Below, piece by piece: positions 1-6,403 of a DNA stretch of 10,692 nucleotides (positions are counted from its first letter, which is position 1; the number at the start of each line of letters is the position of its first letter). The notes beneath the pieces were generated by a model that made no database searches, was not told the DNA's origin, and was given only the letters and a program-made list of their open reading frames with translations. The position numbers and the translations under genes were made by a program. This DNA is from DATDXV01 sp035289205 (GTDB taxonomy: Archaea; Aenigmatarchaeota; Aenigmatarchaeia; Aenigmatarchaeales; DATDXV01): the NCBI GenBank assembly GCA_035289205.1, contig DATDXV010000010.1, positions 1-10,692 of the forward strand, given 5' to 3'.

Positions 1-188
1 CTAAGCTTTATTTCTATAAGACTTGGTGGGGAAGGTTTTTTTACTAGCTTTATAGGCATACTGTCCTTTATCTTTAGATCATTCTCTAGATCCAATGATA
101 GCATACCTGTTGCAGCTTTTCCTTCTATATCTTTTATAGGCAGGGTGTAACCGTTTTTCATAACAATGGGCGTATCTGGATGCAGGCA
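1..188 (-). other. Probable intein (N-terminal splicing region) inside EndoQ
   Basis: Codon 200 (188..186) is Cys, directly after the conserved SNSDAH motif where EndoQ proteins normally have Ser. From there the sequence is CLHPDTPIVMKNGYTLPIKD followed by IEG, which fits the intein block A (N1) pattern: Cys1, an acidic-Thr pair, a short beta strand, Gly, then a second strand ending in I..h.G. The segment PSLIEIKL near the edge is typical of the stretch leading to block B. A Cys1 intein followed by the normal extein Ser as +1 nucleophile would be chemically standard. Only the first 62 residues are visible; the block B His, any homing endonuclease and the C-terminal HN lie outside the window. 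Confidence 0.8.
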
Positions 189-785
189 ATGTGCATCGCT
201 GTTCGATGTAAATGTCAAGTTATGCAACTCTTCGATCCTGTCTGCCATGTTTGTGTCTGCAGACAGCCCGAGCTCCATGAAGTGTATATTCTTCGCCTGC
301 GAGCCGTAGCACTGCTTGTATGAGTTGAAGTGTGCATATAATCCAAAGAACGGCGTGAAGGCGTGGCTGAAGCCTATCATCCCCCCGGCTTCAATGACAG
401 CCTCAGCGATCTGTTCCCCGTTAAGCCTTATCTTTGGCCTTCCGTCCGTATCAAGGTCCTTGCAGACTCCCTTGAACCTCTCCCTTAGCTCATAGACCTT
501 GCTGAAGCTCGGAAGGATCGCTAGGTGATGGACCCTGTTAATGTCCTCCACTTCAACCTGCAGGAAGAACTTCGTTCCGTTTCCATGCGACAATATCCCT
601 TCGTTCTCTTGCGTCAGTTGCTCTTTGACAAGCTTTATCCATCTCTCGTTGAGGATGTCCCCAGTTCCAACCAGTTGCAGCCCCTTAAGCGGTGCCTGCT
701 TCGCAATAACCTCTGGTATCATCTGCTCAGAAACAGCCCCAGCAAACTTGCCGTGAAAGTGCAGATCCGTGTTGACTTCTCTCAT
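1..785 (-). CDS. Endonuclease Q (PHP-domain DNA repair nuclease), intein-interrupted, 3' partial
   Basis: The reading frame starts at ATG 785..783 and is open to the window edge (261 codons). Residues 1-199 read as the PHP domain of archaeal endonuclease Q (TIGR00375 type), which in characterised members nicks DNA 5' of deaminated bases and abasic sites. Visible motifs are DLHFH (7-11, HxH metal ligands), GTGD (40-43), VEVED with VHHL (77-88), SHAFTPFFGLY (140-150), ELGLSADTNMADRIEEL (171-187) and SNSDAH (194-199). Family members continue SDAH-S, but here a Cys follows and the sequence turns into an intein start (separate entry), so the C-extein with the rest of the PHP domain and the zinc-binding region lies off-window. 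The start is 4 nt after the TGA of the upstream ABC exporter; GTGAT overlapping that stop is a plausible ribosome binding site, so the two are probably co-transcribed. The family call is confident; activity depends on splicing. Confidence 0.87.
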   Translation of the reverse strand, partial: MREVNTDLHFHGKFAGAVSEQMIPEVIAKQAPLKGLQLVGTGDILNERWIKLVKEQLTQENEGILSHGNGTKFFLQVEVEDINRVHHLAILPSFSKVYELRERFKGVCKDLDTDGRPKIRLNGEQIAEAVIEAGGMIGFSHAFTPFFGLYAHFNSYKQCYGSQAKNIHFMELGLSADTNMADRIEELHNLTFTSNSDAHCLHPDTPIVMKNGYTLPIKDIEGKAATGMLSLDLENDLKIKDSMPIKLVKKPSPPSLIEIKL

Positions 786-789
786 TTAA

Positions 790-2586
790 TCACGCTGCCT
801 GTTTGCCTTTCTTTTCCTTCCCGTATTTGGCAAGCATCATCCTGAACGTCGGATTCTTCTTAAGTTCCTCATGGTTCCCCTCGCCGATTATCTTTCCGTT
901 AGAGAACAGGTAAATGTAGTCGAAACTGTCCAGCAGGTGGAGCCTGTGAATCGACGCTATAATTGTCTTGTCTCTGAATCCCCTGAATATCTGCTTGTGG
1001 ATTCTGATTTCGTTGATGTTGTCAACGCTGCTCGTTGGTTCATCAAGCAGCAGGATGTCGCTGTCCATCGCAGCCAACAGCCCGCGCGCCAAGGCCAGTC
1101 GCTGCTTTTCCCCGCCGCTAAGCGAGACGCCCTTCTCCAGGACGTTAGTGTCCAGACCTTTGGCCAGCTTCTTGATTACTGATTTAAGTTGTGCTGTCTC
1201 TATCGCCTTCCGCATCGCATAGTCGCTCACAGGGAGGTTCATCGTGATGTTGTATCGGAAGGTCTTGTTGAAGATCTCCGGTTCCTGCGGAATTAGCGTC
1301 ACATGATCCTTGATGCCTAGCACGTCACCTTTGAGTAGCTTTCCGTCGCAGTATATGCTGCCGTGCTCTATTCTGTACAGGCCTCTTATCAGCGATAGAA
1401 CAGTGCTCTTTCCTGATCCGCTTTCGCCGACCAGCGCTATCTTCTGCCCATGTTTAAATCGCAGGTTTATGTTGTCAAGATGCCTTATCTTCCCCTTCTC
1501 ATCGTATGTGAACGAGACGTTCTTGAAGAGTATTTCCCGCCAGTTCTTGGGCAGCCTTCCCGCCTTGTCTGTTCCGACTTTCGCATATGCCTCGTCCAGA
1601 GGATAAGCCCCGACGATTCTTGCGTTGTAGCGGACAATCTGACCGTAAGCTTCAGCGAACCTGTAGAATGTCTCCCCTGCCCTCTCCAGGTAGCCATATA
1701 GCATGTAAAGAGTGCCTACAAGTATTGTGCCTGTCAACATGAATTCCGTAGAGGATCTATAGACCAGGGCAGATACGGTAATAGCAGATATGGCAATGCT
1801 TGCTACCGCCCATTTTGACTCCGATAAAACCACAGTCTTTCTGTAAGTCGGGTAACTTGCCATCTGTTTCGTATCCACCTCCTTAAGCACGACATCCTTT
1901 AGTCTGAGGGTTATTACTGTGGCAACGTTGCTCAGATAATCGAAAACAGCCGCGGAAAGTTTGTTGCTGTATAAATTCAGCCGTTTGTATTTTATGTATA
2001 GATTTTTGTCCACCTTTACTATGATTCCTATGGTGATGAGCGAAGAGACCAGCGAAAAAAGCCCTATCTGCCAGTCTATAAGGAATAGAATTGCCATGGC
2101 ACCCAGGAAGTTTACTATAGTGTATACAATCATGAAGGTCATGTGAGAGGAGAATTCCTCCAATGCGAATGATGCCCTGTTGACCTTGTCTATAGTGTCC
2201 CCCGAATGATGGTATTTGTGCCATTTTGTAGGGAGTTCCAGAACCTTGTTCATCTTGTCGTTCATGTAGTTTCTTCTGACGAAGAATCCGGTTCTCCGCT
2301 CCATTAAGCGTCCAATGCCGTGCAGAAGCCAGAACACTATAGTGACTAGCAGCAGTGTGGACATCTTCCACTGCAGTCCCGTGAGTTCTGCATTTGTTGT
2401 TATGGCTCTCTGAATATCATTGAATATCGTGCCGATTATGTAAGGCGTAAGTAGCCCGACCAGTCCAGATAGAGTGAAGAAGCCCATGTAGAGAATGAAA
2501 ATTCCGCGTCTGTCTCCCAGATACTTCCATTCTGTTTTTATGGCGTTGATTATAGGATGGGGTGGTTTCTCGCGTTTTTCTTTCAT
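790..2586 (-). CDS. ABC exporter half-transporter (permease-ATPase fusion, MsbA/MdlB-like)
   Basis: This 598-aa protein has the length and order of a type IV ABC half-transporter (COG1132): a transmembrane domain followed by a nucleotide-binding domain, working as a homodimer or paired with another half. Hydrophobic segments lie at about 28-52, 76-93, 150-172, 174-191, 258-275 and 280-297. The ATPase is intact: A-loop Tyr361, Walker A GESGSGKS (387-394), Q-loop PQEPEIF (433-439), signature LSGGEKQ (489-495), Walker B ILLLDEPTS with catalytic Glu516, D-loop SVD and switch His547. The substrate (drug, lipid or peptide) cannot be told from sequence. ATG 2586 is 11 nt after the encoded CCA of tRNA-Val, with GTGAT 3 nt upstream of the start as a likely ribosome binding site. 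There is no room for a separate promoter, so it is probably read from the tRNA-Val promoter. The EndoQ gene follows after 4 nt. Confidence 0.95.
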   Translation of the reverse strand: MKEKREKPPHPIINAIKTEWKYLGDRRGIFILYMGFFTLSGLVGLLTPYIIGTIFNDIQRAITTNAELTGLQWKMSTLLLVTIVFWLLHGIGRLMERRTGFFVRRNYMNDKMNKVLELPTKWHKYHHSGDTIDKVNRASFALEEFSSHMTFMIVYTIVNFLGAMAILFLIDWQIGLFSLVSSLITIGIIVKVDKNLYIKYKRLNLYSNKLSAAVFDYLSNVATVITLRLKDVVLKEVDTKQMASYPTYRKTVVLSESKWAVASIAISAITVSALVYRSSTEFMLTGTILVGTLYMLYGYLERAGETFYRFAEAYGQIVRYNARIVGAYPLDEAYAKVGTDKAGRLPKNWREILFKNVSFTYDEKGKIRHLDNINLRFKHGQKIALVGESGSGKSTVLSLIRGLYRIEHGSIYCDGKLLKGDVLGIKDHVTLIPQEPEIFNKTFRYNITMNLPVSDYAMRKAIETAQLKSVIKKLAKGLDTNVLEKGVSLSGGEKQRLALARGLLAAMDSDILLLDEPTSSVDNINEIRIHKQIFRGFRDKTIIASIHRLHLLDSFDYIYLFSNGKIIGEGNHEELKKNPTFRMMLAKYGKEKKGKQAA

Positions 2587-2597
2587 ATAATCACAAA

Positions 2598-2674
2598 TGG
2601 TGGGCCGAGCAGGATTTGAACCTGCGGCTCCTACCCTGTCAAGGTAGTGTCATACCGGGCTAGACCATCGGCCC
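2598..2674 (-). tRNA. tRNA-Val (anticodon GAC), CCA encoded
   Basis: The minus strand folds as a complete intronless tRNA. Acceptor GGGCCGA (2674..2668) pairs perfectly with TCGGCCC. The D-arm is GTC/GAC with GG in its loop. The anticodon stem CTACC/GGTAG encloses the loop TTGACAG, giving anticodon GAC (Val, codon GUC). The variable loop is GAGCC and the T-arm is GCAGG-TTCAAAT-CCTGC. The discriminator is A (2601), followed by an encoded CCA (2600..2598). A TATA box lies about 26 nt upstream. Confidence 0.96.
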
Positions 2675-2696
2675 TCAACATACTAAAGATATGGAG

Positions 2697-2704
2697 AATT
2701 TATA
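2697..2704 (-). promoter_or_regulatory. TATA box of tRNA-Val (and probably the ABC exporter/EndoQ genes)
   Basis: On the minus strand the sequence CATATAAATTC places TATAAATT at 2704..2697, centred about 26 nt upstream of the tRNA-Val 5' end, as expected for an archaeal promoter. It fits in the few bases between the permease stop codon (2708) and the tRNA. Because the next protein gene starts 11 nt after the tRNA, this is also the likeliest promoter for the exporter and EndoQ genes. Confidence 0.65.
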
Positions 2705-2707
2705 TGC

Positions 2708-3940
2708 CTACTCATATCGAAGAGCTTCAACAGGCTGGAGCCTTGCAGCTCTCATTGCAGGAAGAACTCCGCCTATCATCCCTATTACCGTAGAAAGAAG
2801 AAGCGCGCCTACTATGAGTTCAGGCGATACGCTTATGGCCAGTGCTTCTAAGGCTCCGAACTGCATGACTGCTGAAAGAATTGGAGATATGAGTATTGCA
2901 GCACCGATTCCTATCACGCCTCCTACAAGTCCTATGATGGAAGATTCGGATAGGTAGAGCAGCATGATAGTGAAATTATTCATACCCAACGCCTTCAAAG
3001 TCCCGATCTGGCGCGTCCTCTCCATCACTGTCATGAACATGGTGTTTATTATTCCTATAGTTCCTACCAGAAGCGCTATGAAAGCCATGCCTCCGAGAAA
3101 AGCATTAGTGCTTGCCAGTACCTCATCCACTCTTGATTTTATTGACTCTAAAGATATGATGCTGAAATCCTCGCTCCCTTCCTGGACCCTGTGCGATGCC
3201 CTGAGGCGTTCTTTTATCTTCTCCCCGATATCTGCTATGCTGTCGGGATCAGAAACCTTTACTGTTATCTTTGAGAGGTCCTTTTCCCCTATCTCCATCA
3301 GGCTTCTTGCCCTTTCCTTTGGTATGAATATGGAGTTGTCCTCTTGCGTTATTATCCCACCGCTTTTTAAGACACCAACAACCCTGAACTGCTGCCCGCT
3401 TACAGAAACCAGATAGTTCTGTTTGATCTCATTCTTGTAAATGGTGTGCGCAACCTTGTTCCCTATCACAGCAACGTTTGAATCCCCAGCAGACAGGTAC
3501 CTTCCTGATTCGAGCTCTGTTGCCGTGAGGAATCTCCATGAAGATGCATCAACCCCCTCTACGGAGAGCGTCGCGCTCTGCCCAGCATATGACACTTCCT
3601 TCTTGTCTGAGACGCTGCCGCTCACATATTGCACGCCAGGCAGGCTCTTTATCATCTTCGCATCGTTTTCTGTAAGGTTTGATTTTATGAAGCTTACTGT
3701 CTGCCCAGGGGGCCTTCCAGGGCCGAATGAGGCGCTCTCTGCGCCAGGAACAATAGTTATGATATCTGTTCCAAACTGCCCCAGGGTCTTGATGATCACT
3801 ACCCTGAAAGCATCGCCCATGGATATCATGAGGACTATTGTTGCAACGCCTATGACTATCCCTATGATAGTTAGCCAGCTCCTCAGCTGCTTGTTCGAAA
3901 TGCTCTTTACTGCTAGGGTTAGAATGTCTTCTGTATTCAC
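2708..3940 (-). CDS. ABC transporter permease, MacB/FtsX (LolCE) family
   Basis: This 410-aa protein has the MacB/LolC layout: an N-terminal amphipathic stretch, a first membrane helix (about 22-43), a long extracytoplasmic MacB periplasmic-core-like domain (about 45-270), then the FtsX domain with helices at about 280-303, 327-352 and 374-393. It ends in the conserved form AARLQPVEALRYE. After helix 2 the ERTRQIGTLKALGM segment (307-320) is the coupling-helix motif that contacts the ATPase. Such permeases move or release substrates at the outer face of the membrane by mechanotransmission rather than forming a channel. The start is GTG (3940..3938), overlapping the upstream stop codon by 4 nt (GTGA), so it is translationally coupled as the last gene of the three-gene operon. 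The substrate is unknown. Confidence 0.93.
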   Translation of the reverse strand: MNTEDILTLAVKSISNKQLRSWLTIIGIVIGVATIVLMISMGDAFRVVIIKTLGQFGTDIITIVPGAESASFGPGRPPGQTVSFIKSNLTENDAKMIKSLPGVQYVSGSVSDKKEVSYAGQSATLSVEGVDASSWRFLTATELESGRYLSAGDSNVAVIGNKVAHTIYKNEIKQNYLVSVSGQQFRVVGVLKSGGIITQEDNSIFIPKERARSLMEIGEKDLSKITVKVSDPDSIADIGEKIKERLRASHRVQEGSEDFSIISLESIKSRVDEVLASTNAFLGGMAFIALLVGTIGIINTMFMTVMERTRQIGTLKALGMNNFTIMLLYLSESSIIGLVGGVIGIGAAILISPILSAVMQFGALEALAISVSPELIVGALLLSTVIGMIGGVLPAMRAARLQPVEALRYE

Positions 3941-4788
3941 TTTATCAGGCCGCGCTTTCTCAATGCCTTGAGTGCAAACCAGCCTACCACTGCCAATGCT
4001 ATTATCAGTACCAAATAGAATGCTATGCCAGGCCCAGTCTTGGTGTCAAGCACTGTTGCAGGCGGTATATTGAAGCTAACGGCTTTTGCAACCGAGTACC
4101 TTTCGCCTATGCTGTCTGTATAGGATATTGATACATCAAAATTCAGATTTTTTTCCTGCGCAGGGTTTATGTTGAACGTAACTATCGTAAATTCTCCCGA
4201 TTCCAGGCTTCCTATTGTATTCGAATTTGCCCCGACTATCTCAAATCCAGTGGCGTTCACAGCTTTGACAACAACCCCCGATGCAGTGTTCTTTCCTGCA
4301 TTTGTTATGCCTATCGACACCGAATCCCTATTTACGTCCTGCACTGCCGCATCAAAGTCCGTCCTTATGTTATCAATGCTTATTTCGAAGTCCTTCTGCA
4401 GATATACTCTTGACAAGTCTGTGCTGTCCAATACGTATTTCATCGTGATATTGTTGTCGTTCTTTGAAGCCCTGTCGTCTATCTTGATTTTGAACTGCAC
4501 AACAAAATCCTGGCCGCTCTGCAAGCCGTTCACGCTCTTCATGGAATCAGCAGGATTGGTTATTATGACTGGAAAGTTCGGGACTATCTCGAATGCGGCT
4601 GACTTTATCCCTTTGTTCTTCACGCTGAATGTCAGTTCAACAATATCGCCAGGATTAACTATCGCAGGATCCTGCCCCAGAAAAGTTATGTCAGCAGCTG
4701 GTATGTCCAATAGTGCAGCATGGCTGGCAGCGCTAAGCATGGAAAATACGAGAATAGCTGCCAATGCTGCAGGAATCATTCTTGTCAT
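3937..4788 (-). CDS. Membrane-anchored extracytoplasmic CARDB/COG1361-like protein of the ABC operon
   Basis: Starting at ATG 4788 gives 283 aa with a clean signal peptide (MTRMIPAALAAILVFSMLSA then ASHA, cleavage near residue 24), two beta-rich segments and a C-terminal membrane helix (about 254-277) with a basic cytoplasmic tail (KALRKRGLIK). The first segment contains the PGDIVELTFSVKNKG pattern and the second SVSIGITNAGKNTASGV, both typical of CARDB/COG1361-type Ig-like domains. An upstream in-frame ATG at 4809 would add 7 residues (MGWCIDS) overlapping the ATPase gene. I prefer 4788, which begins 1 nt after the ATPase TAG and gives a normal signal peptide. It sits between the ATPase and permease genes, so it is probably the outer-face partner of the transporter, in the place that adaptor proteins take in bacterial MacAB; that role is inferred from context. 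Confidence 0.85.
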   Translation of the reverse strand: MTRMIPAALAAILVFSMLSAASHAALLDIPAADITFLGQDPAIVNPGDIVELTFSVKNKGIKSAAFEIVPNFPVIITNPADSMKSVNGLQSGQDFVVQFKIKIDDRASKNDNNITMKYVLDSTDLSRVYLQKDFEISIDNIRTDFDAAVQDVNRDSVSIGITNAGKNTASGVVVKAVNATGFEIVGANSNTIGSLESGEFTIVTFNINPAQEKNLNFDVSISYTDSIGERYSVAKAVSFNIPPATVLDTKTGPGIAFYLVLIIALAVVGWFALKALRKRGLIK

Positions 4789-4789
4789 G

Positions 4790-5458
4790 CTATCTATGCA
4801 CCATCCCATCTTTTATCTCTATGCTTCTCTTCGTGTGCTCCGCTATGTGCTTGTCATGCGTTATCAGAACTATCGTCCTTCCTTCATTGTGGAGCTTTGC
4901 GAATATGTGCAGTATCTCCAGTCCCGTTACAGAGTCAAGGTTTCCTGTAGGCTCGTCTGCAAGTATGATCTCCGGGTCCCTTGCCAACGCTCTTGCTATA
5001 GCCACCCTCTGCCTCTCCCCTCCCGATAACTGCGCTGGAAAATGCTCTGCCCTTTTTTCCATTCCTATCAGAGAGAGCAACTGCGCAGCCTTTTCTTTCC
5101 TGGCTTTCCTGTCTACTTTGCTTATCATGAGCGGCAGCTCTACATTCTCCTCTACGTTCAATGTTGGATATAGGTTGTAGAACTGGAAAACAAAACCTAT
5201 CTTGTTTCCCCGAAGCTGGGTTATTTCTCTGTCGGAGAGATGAGAAGTGTCCTTTCCCTCAAAAAATACCCTGCCTTCTGTTGGTTTGTCTAATAATCCC
5301 ATTATGTGAAGTATGGTTGATTTTCCCGAACCGGACGGCCCGATTATGCTTGCAAACTCCCCTCTCTTGATGTCGAGCGACACGTTTCGTATGGCATGCA
5401 CGCTTACAGAATCCATCTTGTATATTTTCGAGACGTCTTCCAGCCTGATTATCTCCAT
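4790..5458 (-). CDS. ABC transporter ATP-binding protein, MacB/LolD type
   Basis: This 222-aa stand-alone ATPase has every expected motif, numbered from the start chosen here: Walker A GPSGSGKS (40-47), the LolD/MacB Q-loop stretch FQFYNLYPTLNVEENVELP (91-109), signature LSGGERQ (144-150), Walker B IILADEPT (164-171), D-loop GNLD and switch His201 in ITHD. It energises the FtsX-type permease encoded two genes downstream. The frame extends 13 codons further to ATG 5497, but that start lies inside the 3' end of tRNA-Gly. ATG 5458 gives the family-typical beginning MEIIRLEDVSKIYK. No ribosome binding site precedes 5458, but a TATA-like TTAAATA is centred 26 nt upstream, so the mRNA is probably leaderless. 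This is the first gene of the export operon. Confidence 0.95.
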   Translation of the reverse strand: MEIIRLEDVSKIYKMDSVSVHAIRNVSLDIKRGEFASIIGPSGSGKSTILHIMGLLDKPTEGRVFFEGKDTSHLSDREITQLRGNKIGFVFQFYNLYPTLNVEENVELPLMISKVDRKARKEKAAQLLSLIGMEKRAEHFPAQLSGGERQRVAIARALARDPEIILADEPTGNLDSVTGLEILHIFAKLHNEGRTIVLITHDKHIAEHTKRSIEIKDGMVHR

Positions 5459-5480
5459 AGACCGATTACTGCCTGCAAGA

Positions 5481-5487
5481 TATTTAA
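5481..5487 (-). promoter_or_regulatory. Candidate TATA box for the export operon (leaderless start)
   Basis: TTAAATA on the minus strand is centred 26 nt upstream of ATG 5458, in the 31-nt gap between the tRNA-Gly CCA end and the ATPase gene. With the usual archaeal spacing, transcription would begin at or next to the start codon, which agrees with the lack of a Shine-Dalgarno sequence. The alternative is read-through from the tRNA promoter. Confidence 0.5.
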
Positions 5488-5527
5488 GATGGTGCACCCG
5501 CCGGGATTTGAACCCGGGTCATGAGCT

Positions 5528-5541
5528 CTTTCCAGATTATT
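5528..5541 (-). other. tRNA-Gly intron 2, 14 nt, canonical position 37/38
   Basis: The intron reads AATAATCTGGAAAG. Central helix: TTCC (positions 32-35) pairs with GGAA in the intron. The 5' bulge is CAA (cut after A37) and the 3' bulge AGA (cut before A38). The anticodon stem is the outer helix and ATAATCT the closing loop, giving a relaxed bulge-helix-bulge at the usual archaeal site. Confidence 0.88.
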
Positions 5542-5558
5542 TGGGAAGCTCACATCCT

Positions 5559-5573
5559 TTAGCGAAAAAATTT
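5559..5573 (-). other. tRNA-Gly intron 1, 15 nt, in the D-loop (about position 20/21)
   Basis: The insertion reads AAATTTTTTCGCTAA between T20 and A21. AGCG of the D-loop pairs with CGCT of the insertion, forming a 4-bp central helix. The flanking bulges are GTA and AAA, each cut after its second base. The D-stem forms the outer helix and AATTTTTT the closing loop. Splicing restores a 7-nt D-loop, AGCGGTA. Runs of A at both junctions leave the exact cut sites ambiguous by a base or two. Confidence 0.8.
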
Positions 5574-5608
5574 ACCGCTAGACTACGGGTGCTTGATAGA
5601 ATTGGATT

Positions 5609-5920
5609 TTAGCTCAATTTAACCTTTACACTTCTCTTGCTCTTCTCAACCTCTTCCTTCAGCTTGTTTACAAGGAGCATTTTATTGCTGAAGGCTATAA
5701 CCTCAACCCCAAGATTTTCCAGAGCTTTCATATTCTCTTTCCCTATTGCATCATGGTCTATAACAAGAAGGTAGGAGAATTTCTTTTTCTTCGCCCCCTC
5801 TATGACGTTCTGTACGCTTGAGGATTTCTCTACAACCTTCCAGAAGTTGCTTATTGCTTCTATGAGGTTCCTGATCTGCAGATCGCTTGCTCCTACAGTG
5901 AAAACAGCAACATTCGTCAT
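5609..5920 (-). CDS. Hypothetical protein, 103 aa
   Basis: I do not recognise this family. The predicted pattern alternates strands and helices: MTNVAVFTVG (strand), a helix to about residue 30, then FSYLLVIDHDAIG (about 48-60, hydrophobic strand with an acidic DHD), a helix (KENMKALENLG), the strand VEVIAFSN and a long basic C-terminal helix. This resembles a small Rossmann-like alpha/beta domain; no catalytic motif can be claimed. No signal peptide or membrane helix is present, so it is cytoplasmic. Its ATG overlaps the stop of the preceding gene by 4 nt (ATGA), so the two are translationally coupled and likely act together. The stop lies 16 nt before tRNA-Gly, and the 3' end of the gene overlaps the putative tRNA-Gly TATA box. 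Confidence 0.85.
   Translation of the reverse strand: MTNVAVFTVGASDLQIRNLIEAISNFWKVVEKSSSVQNVIEGAKKKKFSYLLVIDHDAIGKENMKALENLGVEVIAFSNKMLLVNKLKEEVEKSKRSVKVKLS
5616..5622 (-). promoter_or_regulatory. Weak TATA-like box of tRNA-Gly
   Basis: TTAAATT on the minus strand is centred about 27 nt upstream of the tRNA-Gly 5' end. It lies inside the last codons of the upstream small gene. The spacing is right but the match is modest. Confidence 0.4.
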
Positions 5921-6225
5921 CCGAACAGCGCTCCCATCCCGCTTGCTGCTGATTCAGACTCCTTTATCATCTTCTCCTTTGCGCTCTTCAATGCAGAATC
6001 GTCAATCTTCTCCACATATCCCTTGATCAGTTCTTGGCATCTCTTTACACCCTCGTCTGTGCCGGTTATGTAAAAGATGCTTCCTGAAGAATCCGTCTTT
6101 ATCCCAAGGACAGATGCGTCCCTGATTGTGATGCTCTGCCGCGCAGCAACATCAAAATCTCTCCTTAAAGCATCTTCAGCCTTTGAGGCGTTCTCCTTTT
6201 TTATGAATACCATCCATTCAGCCAT
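5917..6225 (-). CDS. Hypothetical protein, 102 aa, with GMGALFG C-terminus
   Basis: The family is not recognised. From ATG 6225 the protein is MAEWMVFIKKENASKAEDAL and onward: two short strands, a helix, the strand pair ASVLGIKTDSSGSIFYITG (about 57-75), a helix with EGVKRCQELIKGYVEKI, and a charged helical tail ending in SGMGALFG, a small glycine-rich end that looks like a docking or processing tail. No signal or membrane segment is visible. A 6-codon longer start exists at 6243, but 6225 is preferred because it overlaps the stop of the 54-aa gene by 8 nt and has GGAG upstream. It overlaps the 103-aa gene by 4 nt. The three form a tight cluster of small cytoplasmic proteins with unknown job. 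Confidence 0.83.
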   Translation of the reverse strand: MAEWMVFIKKENASKAEDALRRDFDVAARQSITIRDASVLGIKTDSSGSIFYITGTDEGVKRCQELIKGYVEKIDDSALKSAKEKMIKESESAASGMGALFG

Positions 6226-6382
6226 TGCCAACAGCTCCAACACACAGTTCTGCTAATCTCGACTTAACACTGCTTATTTCTGTTCGCAGAGCTTCTCTTT
6301 CCATATAGATCTTTACTAATGCATATCTCAAAGTCATCTCCCGCTGCCTTAGGGACTGAATATCGATACCTCTGTAATCCAT
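6218..6382 (-). CDS. Small helical protein, 54 aa (short ORF)
   Basis: ATG 6382 opens a 54-codon frame (begins MDYRGIDIQSLRQREMTLRY, ends AELCVGAVGNG) closed by TGA 6220..6218. A strong ribosome binding site, GAGGTGAGA, ends 8 nt before the ATG, and the stop overlaps the next gene's ATG (6225), both strong signs of a real gene. Residues 9-46 are highly charged with heptad-like hydrophobic spacing (LRQREMTLRYALVKIYMERE), so a single long helix or coiled coil is expected. It is the first gene of the small-protein cluster, 36 nt after the tRNA-Thr CCA end. Function is unknown; a partner or adaptor for the two proteins encoded downstream is a guess from context. Confidence 0.75.
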   Translation of the reverse strand: MDYRGIDIQSLRQREMTLRYALVKIYMEREALRTEISSVKSRLAELCVGAVGNG

Positions 6383-6403
6383 GCTAGATATCTCACCTCA
6401 AAG

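Larger units (their letters stand above)
5490..5592 (-). tRNA. tRNA-Gly (anticodon CCC) with two introns, CCA encoded
   Basis: Acceptor GCACCCG (5592..5586) pairs perfectly with CGGGTGC (5500..5494). The discriminator is A (5493), followed by encoded CCA (5492..5490). The T-arm is CCGGG-TTCAAAT-CCCGG and the variable loop TGAC. The anticodon stem TGAGC/GCTCA encloses 21 nt instead of 7; removing 14 nt leaves TTCCCAA with anticodon CCC at 34-36. The D-loop between GTCT and GGAT is 22 nt; removing 15 nt leaves AGCGGTA, the standard tRNA-Gly D-loop. The spliced tRNA is 71 nt plus CCA and normal in every arm (D-stem with two G-U pairs). Both insertions can fold as bulge-helix-bulge, the substrate of archaeal splicing endonuclease. 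The Gly identity is supported by the anticodon and by the GTCTAGCGGTA and CCCGGGTTCAAATCCCGG segments typical of this isoacceptor family. A weak TATA-like box lies about 27 nt upstream. Confidence 0.93.

Noticed and set aside
1883..2371. Alternative minus-strand 162-codon frame inside the ABC exporter
   Set aside because: Out-of-frame shadow of the transmembrane domain, with no start signal or domain.
2964..3971. Plus-strand frames (2964-3416, 3441-3971) opposite the permease
   Set aside because: Antisense to an intact FtsX/MacB-type permease; their composition looks like reversed membrane-protein codons.
4169..5029. Plus-strand frame of 286 codons across the export operon
   Set aside because: It crosses the boundary of two well-supported minus-strand genes with complete ABC motifs and has no recognisable domain or start signal.
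5459..5497. Thirteen extra N-terminal codons of the MacB-type ATPase (start at 5497)
   Set aside because: They lie partly inside the tRNA-Gly acceptor stem and are absent from the family; ATG 5458 gives the normal beginning.
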